Of a stretch of 43,270 nucleotides of DNA, positions 32,663 to 40,705 are shown piece after piece. This DNA comes from JANLSO01 sp031362405. Lineage in GTDB: Bacteria > Actinomycetota > Thermoleophilia > Miltoncostaeales > Miltoncostaeaceae. Each line of letters begins with the position of its first letter. Positions within the stretch are counted from its first letter, which is position 1. The notes beneath the pieces were generated by a model. That model saw only the letters and a list, made by a program, of their open reading frames with translations, did not search any database and was not told the DNA's origin. Location of the stretch: contig JANLSO010000210.1 in NCBI GenBank assembly GCA_031362405.1, positions 1 to 43,270 on the forward strand, written 5' to 3'. Both the position numbers and the translations under genes were made by a program.

Positions 32663-33847
32663 GTGAGCCTGGTCTCGATCGAGGGGAAGGACTGGCGCGG
32701 CGCACGCGTTCTGGTGCGCTCCGATCTCAACGTGCCGCTCGAGCACGGTCGCATCACCGACGATGCCCGGATCACGGCGAGTGTACCGACGATCCGCGAG
32801 TTGTTGCGAGCCGGGGCGTCGGTGGCGGTGTGCAGCCACCTGGGTCGGCCCAAGGGTGAGCGGGTGTCCGAACTGTCGTTGGCGCCGTGCGCGGAGCGGC
32901 TCGGCCAGAAGTTGGTTCGCCGCGTCGACCTGCTGCCCGACTGCATCGGCGATGTCGTGCGGGCTCGGGTCGAGGCGCTGAAGCCCGGCGAGGTCGTGAT
33001 GCTCGAGAATCTCCGGTTCCACTCGGGGGAAGAGGAGAACGACCCCGACTTCGCGCGGATGCTCGCGATGGGCTTCACCCACTACGTCAACGACGCGTTC
33101 GGGGCGGCCCACCGCGCGCACGCCTCGACCGCGGGCGTCGCGAAGTTGCTTCCGTCGTGCGCCGGCCTGTTGCTCGCGCGCGAGGTGGAGGTCATCGGGG
33201 GGCTTTTGCTGCGCCCGCAGCACCCGTTCACGGCGGTGCTCGGCGGTTCGAAGGTCAGCGACAAACTCCCCCTCATCGAGAAGCTGCTCGAGCGCTGCGA
33301 CCGGGTGATCGTCGGCGGCGCGATGTGCTTCACGTTCCTCGCCGCCATGGGCGATCCGGTCGGGAAGTCGCTTCACGAGGGGCCCGAGGCGCAGCAGATG
33401 GCCCGTGGGTTGATGGACACCGCGCAAAAGCTGAACTGCCTGCTGCAACTACCTGTCGACATTCTCATCGCCGACCGGTTCTCGGCAGATGCTCAGCTCG
33501 AGGTGGTCGCCAGCGACGGGATCCCGGATGACGGCATCGGCGTCGACATCGGCCCCCGGACGTCCACCGCCTACCGCGAGGCGATCGGCATGTCGCGCAC
33601 CGTCTTCTGGAACGGTCCGATGGGAGCGTTCGAGATCGCCCCGTTCGCCGACGGGACCCGTGCGGTGGCTGAGGCGATGGCTGCCAGCACCGGTGTCACG
33701 GTGGCCGGTGGTGGAGACTCCGGTGCCGCCCTTGCCGCGTTCGGGCTGAGCGACCGGCTAACGCACGTATCGACCGGTGGCGGGGCGTCGCTGGAGATGA
33801 TGGAAGGCCGCACGCTGCCGGGCGTCGCCGCCCTGCCGACCGCATGA
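32663..33847 (+). CDS. pgk: Phosphoglycerate kinase
   Basis: 394 residues, the standard length. It makes ATP and 3-phosphoglycerate. Motifs are VLVRSDLNVPLEHGRITDDA, SHLGRPKGE, LENLRFHSGEEENDPDFA and NDAFGAAHRAHASTAG. Further ones are AVLGGSKVSDKLPLIEKLLE, FWNGPMGAFEIAPFADGT and the final THVSTGGGASLEMMEG. The GTG at 32663 is 5 bases after the gap stop; the longer frame overlaps gap. Its stop overlaps the tpiA start (ATGA). Confidence 0.98.
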   Translation: MSLVSIEGKDWRGARVLVRSDLNVPLEHGRITDDARITASVPTIRELLRAGASVAVCSHLGRPKGERVSELSLAPCAERLGQKLVRRVDLLPDCIGDVVRARVEALKPGEVVMLENLRFHSGEEENDPDFARMLAMGFTHYVNDAFGAAHRAHASTAGVAKLLPSCAGLLLAREVEVIGGLLLRPQHPFTAVLGGSKVSDKLPLIEKLLERCDRVIVGGAMCFTFLAAMGDPVGKSLHEGPEAQQMARGLMDTAQKLNCLLQLPVDILIADRFSADAQLEVVASDGIPDDGIGVDIGPRTSTAYREAIGMSRTVFWNGPMGAFEIAPFADGTRAVAEAMAASTGVTVAGGGDSGAALAAFGLSDRLTHVSTGGGASLEMMEGRTLPGVAALPTA

Positions 33848-34608
33848 GCGCGGCGCGCGTTCCTCTCGTCGCGGGCAACTGGAAGATGAACAAGACCCCC
33901 CAGGAGGCGCGTGCCTGGGGCGCGTTCTTTCGGGACGAGATCCCCAGCCTTCCGGCGGATGTCGAAGTAGCGGTGTGCCCACCGTTTCCCGCGTTGGAGG
34001 CCACGGTCGACGCGCTTGCGGGCACAAATGTCTGGGTGGGTGCCCAGGCCGTCCACGAGAACGCATCCGGTGCCCACACCGGCGAGGTGTCGGCGGCGAT
34101 GGTCGCCGGCACGGGTGCTCGCGGCGTGATCGTCGGCCACTCCGAACGCCGTGCGGCGGGAGAGACCGACGCCCAGGTCGCGGCGCGCGTTCGGGCGGGG
34201 CTCGAGGGCGGCCTTATGGTGATCCTCTGCTGCGGAGAGTCGCTCGAGCAGCGCGAGGCGGGGCAGACCAGCGCCCACGTCACCGCGCAGGTGAACGCGG
34301 CGCTTGCGGGTATCGACCCCGCCGTTGTGTCACATCTAGCGATCGCGTACGAGCCGATCTGGGCGATCGGCACGGGCCGCACCGCCACCCCCGAGATCGC
34401 TCAGGAAACCTGCGCCCAGGTACGGGCCGCCGCCGCCGCGCACGTTGACGGCGCCACGGTGCGCGTGCTTTACGGGGGCAGCGTCGGCCCCGGCAATGCT
34501 GCCGAACTCATGGCCCAGCCCGACATAGACGGTGCCCTGGTCGGTGGCGCGAGCCTCGATCCGAGTGACTTCGCGTCGATCGTGCGCGGCTCTTCGCCGA
34601 GCGGCTGA
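33844..34608 (+). CDS. tpiA: Triosephosphate isomerase
   Basis: 254 residues. It interconverts dihydroxyacetone phosphate and glyceraldehyde-3-phosphate. The catalytic residues are all visible: lysine in AGNWKMNK, histidine in VIVGHSERR and glutamate in AYEPIWAIGTGRTATPEIAQ. The phosphate loop VLYGGSVGPGNAAELM and GALVGGASLDPSDF follow near the end. It overlaps pgk by four bases and is followed by gpmI after 5 bases. In many bacteria secG or a methyltransferase lies nearby; here it stays inside the glycolytic group. Confidence 0.98.
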   Translation: MSAARVPLVAGNWKMNKTPQEARAWGAFFRDEIPSLPADVEVAVCPPFPALEATVDALAGTNVWVGAQAVHENASGAHTGEVSAAMVAGTGARGVIVGHSERRAAGETDAQVAARVRAGLEGGLMVILCCGESLEQREAGQTSAHVTAQVNAALAGIDPAVVSHLAIAYEPIWAIGTGRTATPEIAQETCAQVRAAAAAHVDGATVRVLYGGSVGPGNAAELMAQPDIDGALVGGASLDPSDFASIVRGSSPSG

Positions 34609-34613
34609 CGCCG

Positions 34614-36113
34614 ATGCCACAGGTGCGCGGACCGCTCGTGCTGATCGTCATCGACGGCTTTGGCATCGCCCCGGCGGGGCCGGGCAATGCGGTGACCCTC
34701 GCCCGTACGCCGCACCTCGATGCTTTGGCGCGTGAGGGCTCCACGGCTCAGTTGATCGCGTCCGGTCTGCCCGTGGGGCTGCCCGACGGCCAACAAGGAA
34801 ACTCTGAGGTCGGTCACCTGAACCTGGGCGCCGGGCGCCGTGTTCCCCAGATGCTCGTGCGGATCGATGAGGCGATCGCCTCGGGCGAGCTTGCCGCGTC
34901 TCCGGCGATCACGGAGGCCATGCAGATCGGCTCTCAGCGAGCGCTGCATCTTGTGGGTCTTCTCGGCGACGGCGGGGTGCACGCCGCGGGGCGGCACCTG
35001 AAGGCCCTGATCGCGATCGCCCGAAAGGCAGGCGTGACGCGATTGTTCGTGCACGCGCTGACCGACGGGCGCGACACGCGGCCCGACTCCGCGCTGCCGG
35101 CGATTCGGGCGTTGGATGCTGACGGCGTCACGGTGGCGACGGTCTGTGGACGGTACTTCGGGATGGACCGTGACCAGCGCTGGGAGCGCACCCGCGCGTT
35201 TTACGAGGCGATGGTCAATGGCCGCGGCCGGATCGCGATGGTTGCCTCCGAGGCCGTGCAGGCCTCGTACGACGTCGGCACGAGCGACGAGTTCATCGAA
35301 GCGACCGTGATCGGTGACCCGGGTCTCGGTCGCATTCGCGATGGGGACGCGGTGATCTTCTGGAACTTCCGTCCCGACAGGGCCCGGCAGCTCACCCGGG
35401 CCCTGTACGAGCCCGACTTCAACGGCTTCGACCGCGGGCCCGCGCCGGTGAAGCCGCATCTGGTGACCCTGACCCGCTACAAAAGCGAGTTCACGGTGCC
35501 GGTGGTCTTTGAGGCTGACAACGTCCGCCAGGGGCTGGCCGAGAGCGTGAGCGAAGCGGGCCGCCGCCAACTCCACGTGGCCGAGACCGAGAAATACGCG
35601 CACGTGACGTTCTTCTTCAACGGCGGCCGTGAGGAGGCGTTCCCCGGCGAGGAGCGCGTGCTCGTGCAGTCGCCGCAGGACGTCCCCACCTACGATCACG
35701 CCCCGGCGATGAGCGCGGCGGGCGTGCGGGACGCGGTGATTGCCGGCCTTTCCGGCGGCTATGAACTGCTCGTCGTGAACTTCGCGAACGCCGACATGGT
35801 TGGCCACACCGGCGTGATCCCCGCTGCCATCACGGCCATCGAAACGGTGGATGCCTGCATGGCCGACATCCGGCCCGCGGTCGCCGCAGCGGGAGGGCTG
35901 CTCGCGGTCACCGCCGACCATGGGAACAGCGAGTTCATGCGCGAGCCCGACGGCAGCCCGAACACCGCTCACACCACCAACCCCGTGCCGCTGTGGATTG
36001 ATCGCCCCGGCATGAAGGTGAACGGCGGCGCTCTCGGCGACGTCGCCCCGACCCTCTGCGGCCTCATGGGCTGGGACGTCCCCGCCGCGATGACCGGGCG
36101 CTCACTGATCTAA
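34614..36113 (+). CDS. gpmI: 2,3-bisphosphoglycerate-independent phosphoglycerate mutase
   Basis: 499 residues. It interconverts 3- and 2-phosphoglycerate with manganese. The metal and phosphoserine residues are present: LIVIDGFGIAPAGPGNAV, the serine in QQGNSEVGHLNLGAGR, HALTDGRDTRPDSALP, FWNFRPDRARQLTRAL and VNFANADMVGHTG. TADHGNSEFM and TAHTTNPVPLWI complete the set. It begins 5 bases after tpiA and ends the operon; eno is not close. Confidence 0.98.
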   Translation: MPQVRGPLVLIVIDGFGIAPAGPGNAVTLARTPHLDALAREGSTAQLIASGLPVGLPDGQQGNSEVGHLNLGAGRRVPQMLVRIDEAIASGELAASPAITEAMQIGSQRALHLVGLLGDGGVHAAGRHLKALIAIARKAGVTRLFVHALTDGRDTRPDSALPAIRALDADGVTVATVCGRYFGMDRDQRWERTRAFYEAMVNGRGRIAMVASEAVQASYDVGTSDEFIEATVIGDPGLGRIRDGDAVIFWNFRPDRARQLTRALYEPDFNGFDRGPAPVKPHLVTLTRYKSEFTVPVVFEADNVRQGLAESVSEAGRRQLHVAETEKYAHVTFFFNGGREEAFPGEERVLVQSPQDVPTYDHAPAMSAAGVRDAVIAGLSGGYELLVVNFANADMVGHTGVIPAAITAIETVDACMADIRPAVAAAGGLLAVTADHGNSEFMREPDGSPNTAHTTNPVPLWIDRPGMKVNGGALGDVAPTLCGLMGWDVPAAMTGRSLI

Positions 36114-36560
36114 CCGCAACGGTGCGGCGGACGGTTTCGGCTCCGGGGAGGCGTTCCTCACCGGTCTCGCGGCCCACGAGGACCAACTGTGGGTGACGTT
36201 CACCGACGGCGTCGTGGTGCGCCGCGGCCCGCGCGGCATCGCACAGACTCGCCAGACCGGTCTCGCTCCGGGCGGGCTCGCCTACGCGCAGAGAGACGTC
36301 GGGGCCTCTCCGTCTCTCCGCGTGCTCCTTGGAACGACGACGCTCGCGCGCTGGACTGCCGTCGTCGCGAGCAGCGGGCGCCTCTGGGCATTGGATGAAA
36401 TCTCCGACGCGGTGGTTCTCGTGAACCCTGACCTCGCGTCCCCTGTGCGTCGCGATGAGATCGGTTGCCTACCCGTTGCCCTCGCTGCCAACGCCTTCGA
36501 TGCGTTCGTTTACGACCTCGAGGAGCTCTGCCTGCTGAGGTTCACACGAGCCGGTAGACG
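36114..36560 (+). pseudogene. Remnant of a beta-propeller (YVTN/NHL-like) protein
   Basis: In one frame from 36109 the translation reads like part of a secreted beta-propeller: GEAFLTGLAAHEDQLWVTFT, then DGVVVRRGPRGIAQTRQTGL, WTAVVASSGRLWALDEISDA, VVLVNPDL and RDEIGCLPVALAANAFDAFV. There is a stop at 36106-36108 in frame and no start before the GTG at 36193. The frame then runs into palindromic sequence. So both ends are missing and this is a fragment. The repeated 'dgrLWal.e..davvlvnPd' pattern is the basis of the family call. It could be the tail of a gene cut by the repeat cluster. Confidence 0.55.
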
Positions 36561-36581
36561 CGCGCCGGCTCATGAAATGCC

Positions 36582-36606
36582 ACACCCGGTGCCTGGCACG
36601 GGGTGT
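36582..36606. repeat. Palindrome with core GGTGCC-T-GGCAC
   Basis: ACACCCGGTGCC (36582-36593), T, GGCACGGGGTGT (36595-36606); one mismatch. It is a member of the GGTGCC-N-GGCACC family. Confidence 0.65.
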
Positions 36607-36607
36607 T

Positions 36608-36660
36608 GGGTCTCGTGCGGTTGGATGCCGTCGCGAAGGGCATCCATCCGCACCGGACCC
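36608..36660. repeat. Long imperfect hairpin, 22 bp arms
   Basis: A left arm at 36608-36629 and a right arm at 36639-36660 pair at 19 of 22 positions with a 9-base loop (GTCGCGAAG). The inner nine pairs are interrupted once; the stem includes GGATGCC and GGCATCC. It starts 2 bases after the palindrome at 36582-36606. Confidence 0.6.
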
Positions 36661-36701
36661 CGTTGGAGACGACGCGTGTGCAATCGATTGATTGCCTGTT
36701 T

Positions 36702-36734
36702 TGTCACCACCGGTGCCAGGCACCGGTGGTGACA
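36702..36734. repeat. Perfect 33 bp palindrome with core GGTGCC-A-GGCACC
   Basis: TGTCACCACCGGTGCC (36702-36717), A, GGCACCGGTGGTGACA (36719-36734); all 16 pairs match. The right flank is CTTTT, and the TGACACTTT joint is shared with 25310-25318. Confidence 0.75.
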
Positions 36735-36780
36735 CTTTTCGATCACGTTCGCGGCGGTCCGGGCGAGAACGTCAGCATCT

Positions 36781-36793
36781 GGTGCCGGGCACC
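36781..36793. repeat. Short palindrome GGTGCC-G-GGCACC
   Basis: A 13-base copy of the family core, 12 bases before the end of the tusA-like gene. The outer arms are lost or degenerate. Confidence 0.6.
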
Positions 36794-36804
36794 GGGCGTT
36801 GACA

Positions 36805-37038
36805 TCAGCCGCGGCGGATCAGGGCTGTCCAGACGCCGCCGTGTTCTACGTGGCTTTCCAAGACGTGGCCGTGTGCGTGGCACCACGCGGGCACATCGAT
36901 GGTGACCAGCGGGTCGTCGGCGAGGAGTTCCACGAGGGTTCCCGGAGGTAGGCGCGCCATCCGACGTGCGGCCAGTCGCACCGGTACGGGGCAGAAGGTG
37001 CCGAGCGCGTCGACCACGACGACGTCGGGGGCACTCAT
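36805..37038 (-). CDS. TusA/SirA-like sulfur-carrier protein
   Basis: 77 residues. The motif VVVDALGTFCPVPVRLAARR (CPxP with the sulfur-carrying cysteine, residue 16) is the TusA signature, followed by PPGTLVELLADDPLVTIDVP and AWCHAHGH. TusA-like proteins receive persulfide sulfur from cysteine desulfurases and pass it to tRNA modification, molybdenum cofactor or sulfur oxidation paths. The ATG overlaps the desulfurase-like stop (ATGA), so the pair is coupled. It is the last gene of the operon. Confidence 0.9.
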   Translation of the reverse strand: MSAPDVVVVDALGTFCPVPVRLAARRMARLPPGTLVELLADDPLVTIDVPAWCHAHGHVLESHVEHGGVWTALIRRG

Positions 37039-38189
37039 CCCGTCAGGGTGCTCATCGAGCGCAGGTGCGCGACGGCCTCGGCGAAGGCTGTGATCGCGTG
37101 GTCGATCTCCGCGTCGGTTGTCGCGGGGCCTGCGGTGAAAAGGACGGCCGAGTGCGTCCACGGGGCCTCCAGTCCGATCGCCTCCAGGGTGGGGGCTGCT
37201 TTGCGGGCATCGGCCGAACACGCCGATCCAGGGGCACATGCCACGCCGTGACCGGCCAGCGCCAGGACCAGACTCTGCGCTTCGACATCGCCCACGGACA
37301 CCTGGACGTTGCCGGGAAGGCGGTCCTGCGGCGAGGGTCCGTTCAACCGGACGCGTTCGACGGCGGTCAGGCCGGAGGCAAGGCGGGCGCCCAGACGTCG
37401 CAGGTGCGCGAGGCGGGCGGGTGCTTCTCGCGCGGCGATCTGTGCGGCCAGCCCTAGGGCGACGATCGCCGGCAGGTCGGGTGCTCCCGGGCGCTTGCCC
37501 ATCTCCTCGGCTCCGCCGACCATCAGCGGGTGCAGTCGGGCACCGGGGCGTATCCAAAGAGCTCCTGCCCAGCGGGGTGCGCCGAGGGCGGGGCCGCCGA
37601 GGGTGAGGGCGTCGATCCCCTCGAGGTCGACGGGCAGCAGGCCCACCGTGTCCGCACCATCGAGATGAATCCGGACCTCGGGCCGGACACCGCGCGCGGC
37701 CGCGATGAGGGCACCGATCGACTGGATCGTCCCGATCTCCGGCTGGCCGTGGGTGATCGTCACCAGTGCCGTGTCGTCGTCGATTGCGGCGGCAACAGCG
37801 GCCGGGTCGAGATAGCCGTCTCCATCGACACCAACCCGGACGACCGTCGCCCCATCGCGCTCCAGCGCCTGCAGAACGGCGTGCGTCACGGGGTGCTCCA
37901 CCGTGGACGCGACGACGCGGGTTCCCAGGGCACGGTTACCGGCAACAAGCCCCCGGACCGCGAGGTTGCGCGATTCGGTCGGGCCGGAGGTGAAGATCAC
38001 ATCATCAGGCTCTGCCCCGATGAGGGCGGCGACCTGCGCGCGTGCGGTCTCCAGGCCCTCGGCGGGCGCGCGACCTGCGTCGTGCAGGCTCTCCGGGTCT
38101 GCCCACAGCGTGCGCACGGCGTCGGCCATCGCGGCGGCGACGCGCGGGTCGAGCGGCGTGGCTGAGGCATGGTCGAGATACGCCGTCAC
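37035..38189 (-). CDS. Cysteine-desulfurase-like (NifS/IscS) protein lacking the PLP lysine
   Basis: 384 residues from a GTG that overlaps the stop of the gene before it (GTGA). The fold-type I pattern is clear: AYLDHASATPLDP, VIFTSGPTESRNLAVRGLVA, VVASTVEHPVTHAVLQALER, HLDGADTVGLLPVDLEGIDA and the active-site-cysteine loop CAPGSACSADARKAAPTLEA with C324. But the lysine segment, normally SGHKxxGPxGxGAL, is LGGPALGAPRWAGALWI: H and K are replaced by P200 and A201. The asparagines of the usual NNExG are also changed (THGQPEIGTIQSI), and the usual Q after the aspartate is D. So normal PLP chemistry is unlikely. It may act as a scaffold or sulfur relay for the TusA-like partner, or it may be inactive. 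I checked the codons for P200-A201 (37587-37592). Confidence 0.85.
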   Translation of the reverse strand: MTAYLDHASATPLDPRVAAAMADAVRTLWADPESLHDAGRAPAEGLETARAQVAALIGAEPDDVIFTSGPTESRNLAVRGLVAGNRALGTRVVASTVEHPVTHAVLQALERDGATVVRVGVDGDGYLDPAAVAAAIDDDTALVTITHGQPEIGTIQSIGALIAAARGVRPEVRIHLDGADTVGLLPVDLEGIDALTLGGPALGAPRWAGALWIRPGARLHPLMVGGAEEMGKRPGAPDLPAIVALGLAAQIAAREAPARLAHLRRLGARLASGLTAVERVRLNGPSPQDRLPGNVQVSVGDVEAQSLVLALAGHGVACAPGSACSADARKAAPTLEAIGLEAPWTHSAVLFTAGPATTDAEIDHAITAFAEAVAHLRSMSTLTG

Positions 38190-38962
38190 TGGCCCTCCGC
38201 AAGACGTGCCGCGCCCGACTCGGGTAGGCCGACGGCGCGGATCGCCGCCTGCGCGCCCGCGATGTCGTACTCGGTGCGCCGAACCTCGATCGTGGCCGCG
38301 ACGGAATCGTAGAGCGCCCAGCTTGCACGAGGATTCCCGTCGCGGGGCTGGCCGACCGCCCCGGGGTTCACGAGCCAACGCCCCGGCGTCAGGTCGATCG
38401 GCCCCCGGTCGACCGCGACCGCCGACATCGATCCGTCTTCGGCGTAGTGCCACGCCATCGGAACGTGCGTGTGCCCGACCAGCACAAGCGGCGAGTCGAC
38501 CGCCTCGAGTGCCGCGCGGGCGGGCTCGGGGTCGTCGGCGGTGAGGTACTCCCAAACCGGGTCGCGCGGGCTGGCATGAAACAGAGAGACCCTCGCGCCG
38601 GGATCGCTCGGCTCGCGGGTGGCGAGCTTGTCGATCCCGATCTGGCCGAGCGCCATCCGCGTCCATACGAGGGCCTCGTGCGCGTTGTGCGAGAACGACC
38701 GCAGTGGGATACGGCCGGCGGCCCCGAGGTCATGGTTTCCGACGATGCAACGCTCGGCCTGGCCCATGCAGACGGTCAGGGTATGAAGGGGATCCGCGCC
38801 GTAGCCGACCATGTCGCCGAGGCACCACCATCGGCGCACACCCGCCGACCGCACTTCCGCGAGCACCGCGGTGAGCGCATGGCGGTTGCCGTGAATGTCA
38901 CTGAGAATGGCGATCGGGGGCGTCGCCGCACCTTCTTCGGGGGTCGTCGGGCAGGCGCGCAC
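38186..38962 (-). CDS. Calcineurin-like metallophosphoesterase (YfcE/ApaH-like)
   Basis: 258 residues from a GTG at 38962. The metal motifs are complete: AILSDIHGNRHALTAVLAEV (DxH), WWCLGDMVGYGADPLH (GD), CIVGNHDLGAAGRIPL (GNHD), SLFHASPRDPVWEYL and VLVGHTHVPMAWHYAE (GHTH). It is a soluble phosphodiesterase or phosphatase with unknown substrate. No standard start lies nearer the core, so the first residues (about 18) may be non-conserved. Its stop overlaps the start of the desulfurase-like gene, so it heads the sulfur operon. It diverges from the M48 gene with only 13 bases between the starts. Confidence 0.88.
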   Translation of the reverse strand: MRACPTTPEEGAATPPIAILSDIHGNRHALTAVLAEVRSAGVRRWWCLGDMVGYGADPLHTLTVCMGQAERCIVGNHDLGAAGRIPLRSFSHNAHEALVWTRMALGQIGIDKLATREPSDPGARVSLFHASPRDPVWEYLTADDPEPARAALEAVDSPLVLVGHTHVPMAWHYAEDGSMSAVAVDRGPIDLTPGRWLVNPGAVGQPRDGNPRASWALYDSVAATIEVRRTEYDIAGAQAAIRAVGLPESGAARLAEGQ

Positions 38963-38968
38963 TACGAT
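38963..38968 (+). promoter_or_regulatory. -10-like hexamer of the M48 gene (leaderless start)
   Basis: TACGAT ends 7 bases before the GTG at 38976. It touches the start codon of the divergent phosphoesterase, so the two promoters must overlap. Confidence 0.4.
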
Positions 38969-38975
38969 ACGGGGC

Positions 38976-40235
38976 GTGCTGCGGCTTCCGAGAATCCTTG
39001 GTGACCGGCGGGCGCTTGGCCTCGCCGCCGCGGCGCTCGCGGGTGCGGGGGCGATCACGGCCGTCCTTCGCGCGAAACTCGGGGCGAGTGGTGTTCCCAC
39101 GACGTCGACGCCGCCGGTCGATCAGTACTTCGACACCGCCGCCCTGGCGCGCAACCGCGAGTACCGGCGAGGGATCTGGGCGATGGCCGTGGCCGGAATC
39201 CCACTCGCCCCCGCGGTGACAGTCGGTCTGGCGGCTTTGTCGGGGCGCTGGACAGGCCAGGTCGCACGGCTCGCGGGAGGGCGCACCTGGCGCGCGGGGC
39301 TGCTCTTCGGAGTCGGCCTTTCGGTCATCACGACGCTTGCCGCGCTGCCCCTCAGCTCGGGTCGGTTCGCATGGGGCCGCCGCTACGGCCTGGTCACCCA
39401 GTCAACGACCGGGTGGCTACTCGACGTCGGTAAGGGCGTTGCCATCGGCGCAGTGCTGTCGGCAGCGGTAGCGTCGGTCGTCGCGGTGCTCATCGCCCGC
39501 CTTCCGCGTACCTGGTGGCTCGGGGTCGCGGGGGGAGGGGCGGCGCTCGTATTCGCCGGCTCGCTGCTGGCGCCGGTGCTCATCGAGCCCCTGTTCCAGA
39601 AGACCCGGCCGCTGGATGATCCTGTGCTGGCCCGGGAGGTGCTCGACGTTGCGTCGCGTGAAGGAGTGACCGCCGACCGGGTACTCGTCAACGACGCGAG
39701 TGCCCGCACCAGCGCCGCGAACGCCTACGTCTCAGGCTTTGGCGGCAGCCGCCGGATCGTCCTCTACGACACCCTGCTGCGTGATTTCCCCCGCGACCAA
39801 GTGCTGACGGTCGTCGCGCACGAGGTCGCCCACGTGAAGCACCGCCACGTGCTGAAGGGCTCGATCTGGGCGGCGCTTCTGATCATTCCCGGTGCCCTCG
39901 TCTGTTTCGCCGCGGTCGGCGGGCGCACGGGCTGGGCCCCGGCAACCGGACCCAGCCTCGTGCTGCGGCGGCTGGTGATCGTCGCCGCGACTGCCAGCGT
40001 GGTCGGAGCGGTCTCCGCTCCTGTGGGGACCTGGATCAGCCGTGACTTCGAACGTCAGGCCGACTGGACCGCCCTCGAGACGACCCAGGATCCCGGAGCT
40101 ATGGTCAGGCTCTTCCAGGGGTTCATCAACACGAACCTCGGGGTTCCGGACACGCCGTCGCCGCTGCAGTTCTGGTTCGGTACCCACCCGACGGCCATCG
40201 AGCGCATCGGTATGGCGAATCGCGCGGCGCAGTGA
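38976..40235 (+). CDS. M48-family membrane zinc metalloprotease (Ste24/HtpX-like)
   Basis: 419 residues. Membrane helices are at about 14-32, 64-85, 105-125, 150-170 and 185-205. Then comes the protease domain: VLTVVAHEVAHVKHRHVLKG holds HEVAH (HEXXH) and, after two further membrane helices, SRDFERQADWTALETT supplies the third zinc ligand (E in ERQAD). The end FWFGTHPTAIERIGMA is also typical of the family. The presence of five helices before HEXXH resembles Ste24/CAAX proteases. It overlaps rlmH by GTGA. The substrate is unknown; membrane protein quality control is likely by family. Confidence 0.92.
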   Translation: MLRLPRILGDRRALGLAAAALAGAGAITAVLRAKLGASGVPTTSTPPVDQYFDTAALARNREYRRGIWAMAVAGIPLAPAVTVGLAALSGRWTGQVARLAGGRTWRAGLLFGVGLSVITTLAALPLSSGRFAWGRRYGLVTQSTTGWLLDVGKGVAIGAVLSAAVASVVAVLIARLPRTWWLGVAGGGAALVFAGSLLAPVLIEPLFQKTRPLDDPVLAREVLDVASREGVTADRVLVNDASARTSAANAYVSGFGGSRRIVLYDTLLRDFPRDQVLTVVAHEVAHVKHRHVLKGSIWAALLIIPGALVCFAAVGGRTGWAPATGPSLVLRRLVIVAATASVVGAVSAPVGTWISRDFERQADWTALETTQDPGAMVRLFQGFINTNLGVPDTPSPLQFWFGTHPTAIERIGMANRAAQ

Positions 40236-40705
40236 GCAAGAGTCTGCGGATTCAGCTGGTCGTGGTCGGCCGGTTGCGCCCGCCGCATGACGCCGCCGGG
40301 CAGCTCTACGAGCAGCGCATCGCCCAGCAGATGGGTTTTCGGGTCGACGAGGTTGCCGCCGCCCCCCTCCAACGCGGTGAGGCCCACGCCCGCGGCGCGG
40401 AGGCCGAACGGATGCGCGGCAAGCTCGCCGACAACGCCTGGGTCGTCGCCCTCGACCCGGCCGGCCGGACCCCCGAATCGAGCCCGGCATTCTCCGCGTG
40501 GCTCGAGCGCCGTTTCACCGCGGCCCGGCCGGTGGCGTTTCTGATCGGCGGCGCCGCGGGCCTTGATGAGGCCCTTCTCACAACGAGCGACGAGCGGATG
40601 TCGCTGGGGCCGCTGACGATGCCCCATCAGCTCGCCCGTGTCGTGCTCGTCGAACAGCTCTACCGGGCGCTGTGCCTCCAGGCGGGCCACCCGTACCCTC
40701 ACTGA
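40232..40705 (+). CDS. rlmH: 23S rRNA (pseudouridine1915-N3)-methyltransferase
   Basis: 157 residues, the usual size. It methylates pseudouridine 1915 in helix 69 of 23S rRNA with SAM. The SPOUT knot signature is VAFLIGGAAGLDEALL, followed by MSLGPLTMPHQLARVVLVEQ, then LYRALCLQAGHPYPH. The normal C-terminal YH is YPH. The GTG overlaps the M48 stop (GTGA). Its end overlaps the MprF-like gene's end by 7 bases. Confidence 0.95.
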   Translation: MSKSLRIQLVVVGRLRPPHDAAGQLYEQRIAQQMGFRVDEVAAAPLQRGEAHARGAEAERMRGKLADNAWVVALDPAGRTPESSPAFSAWLERRFTAARPVAFLIGGAAGLDEALLTTSDERMSLGPLTMPHQLARVVLVEQLYRALCLQAGHPYPH

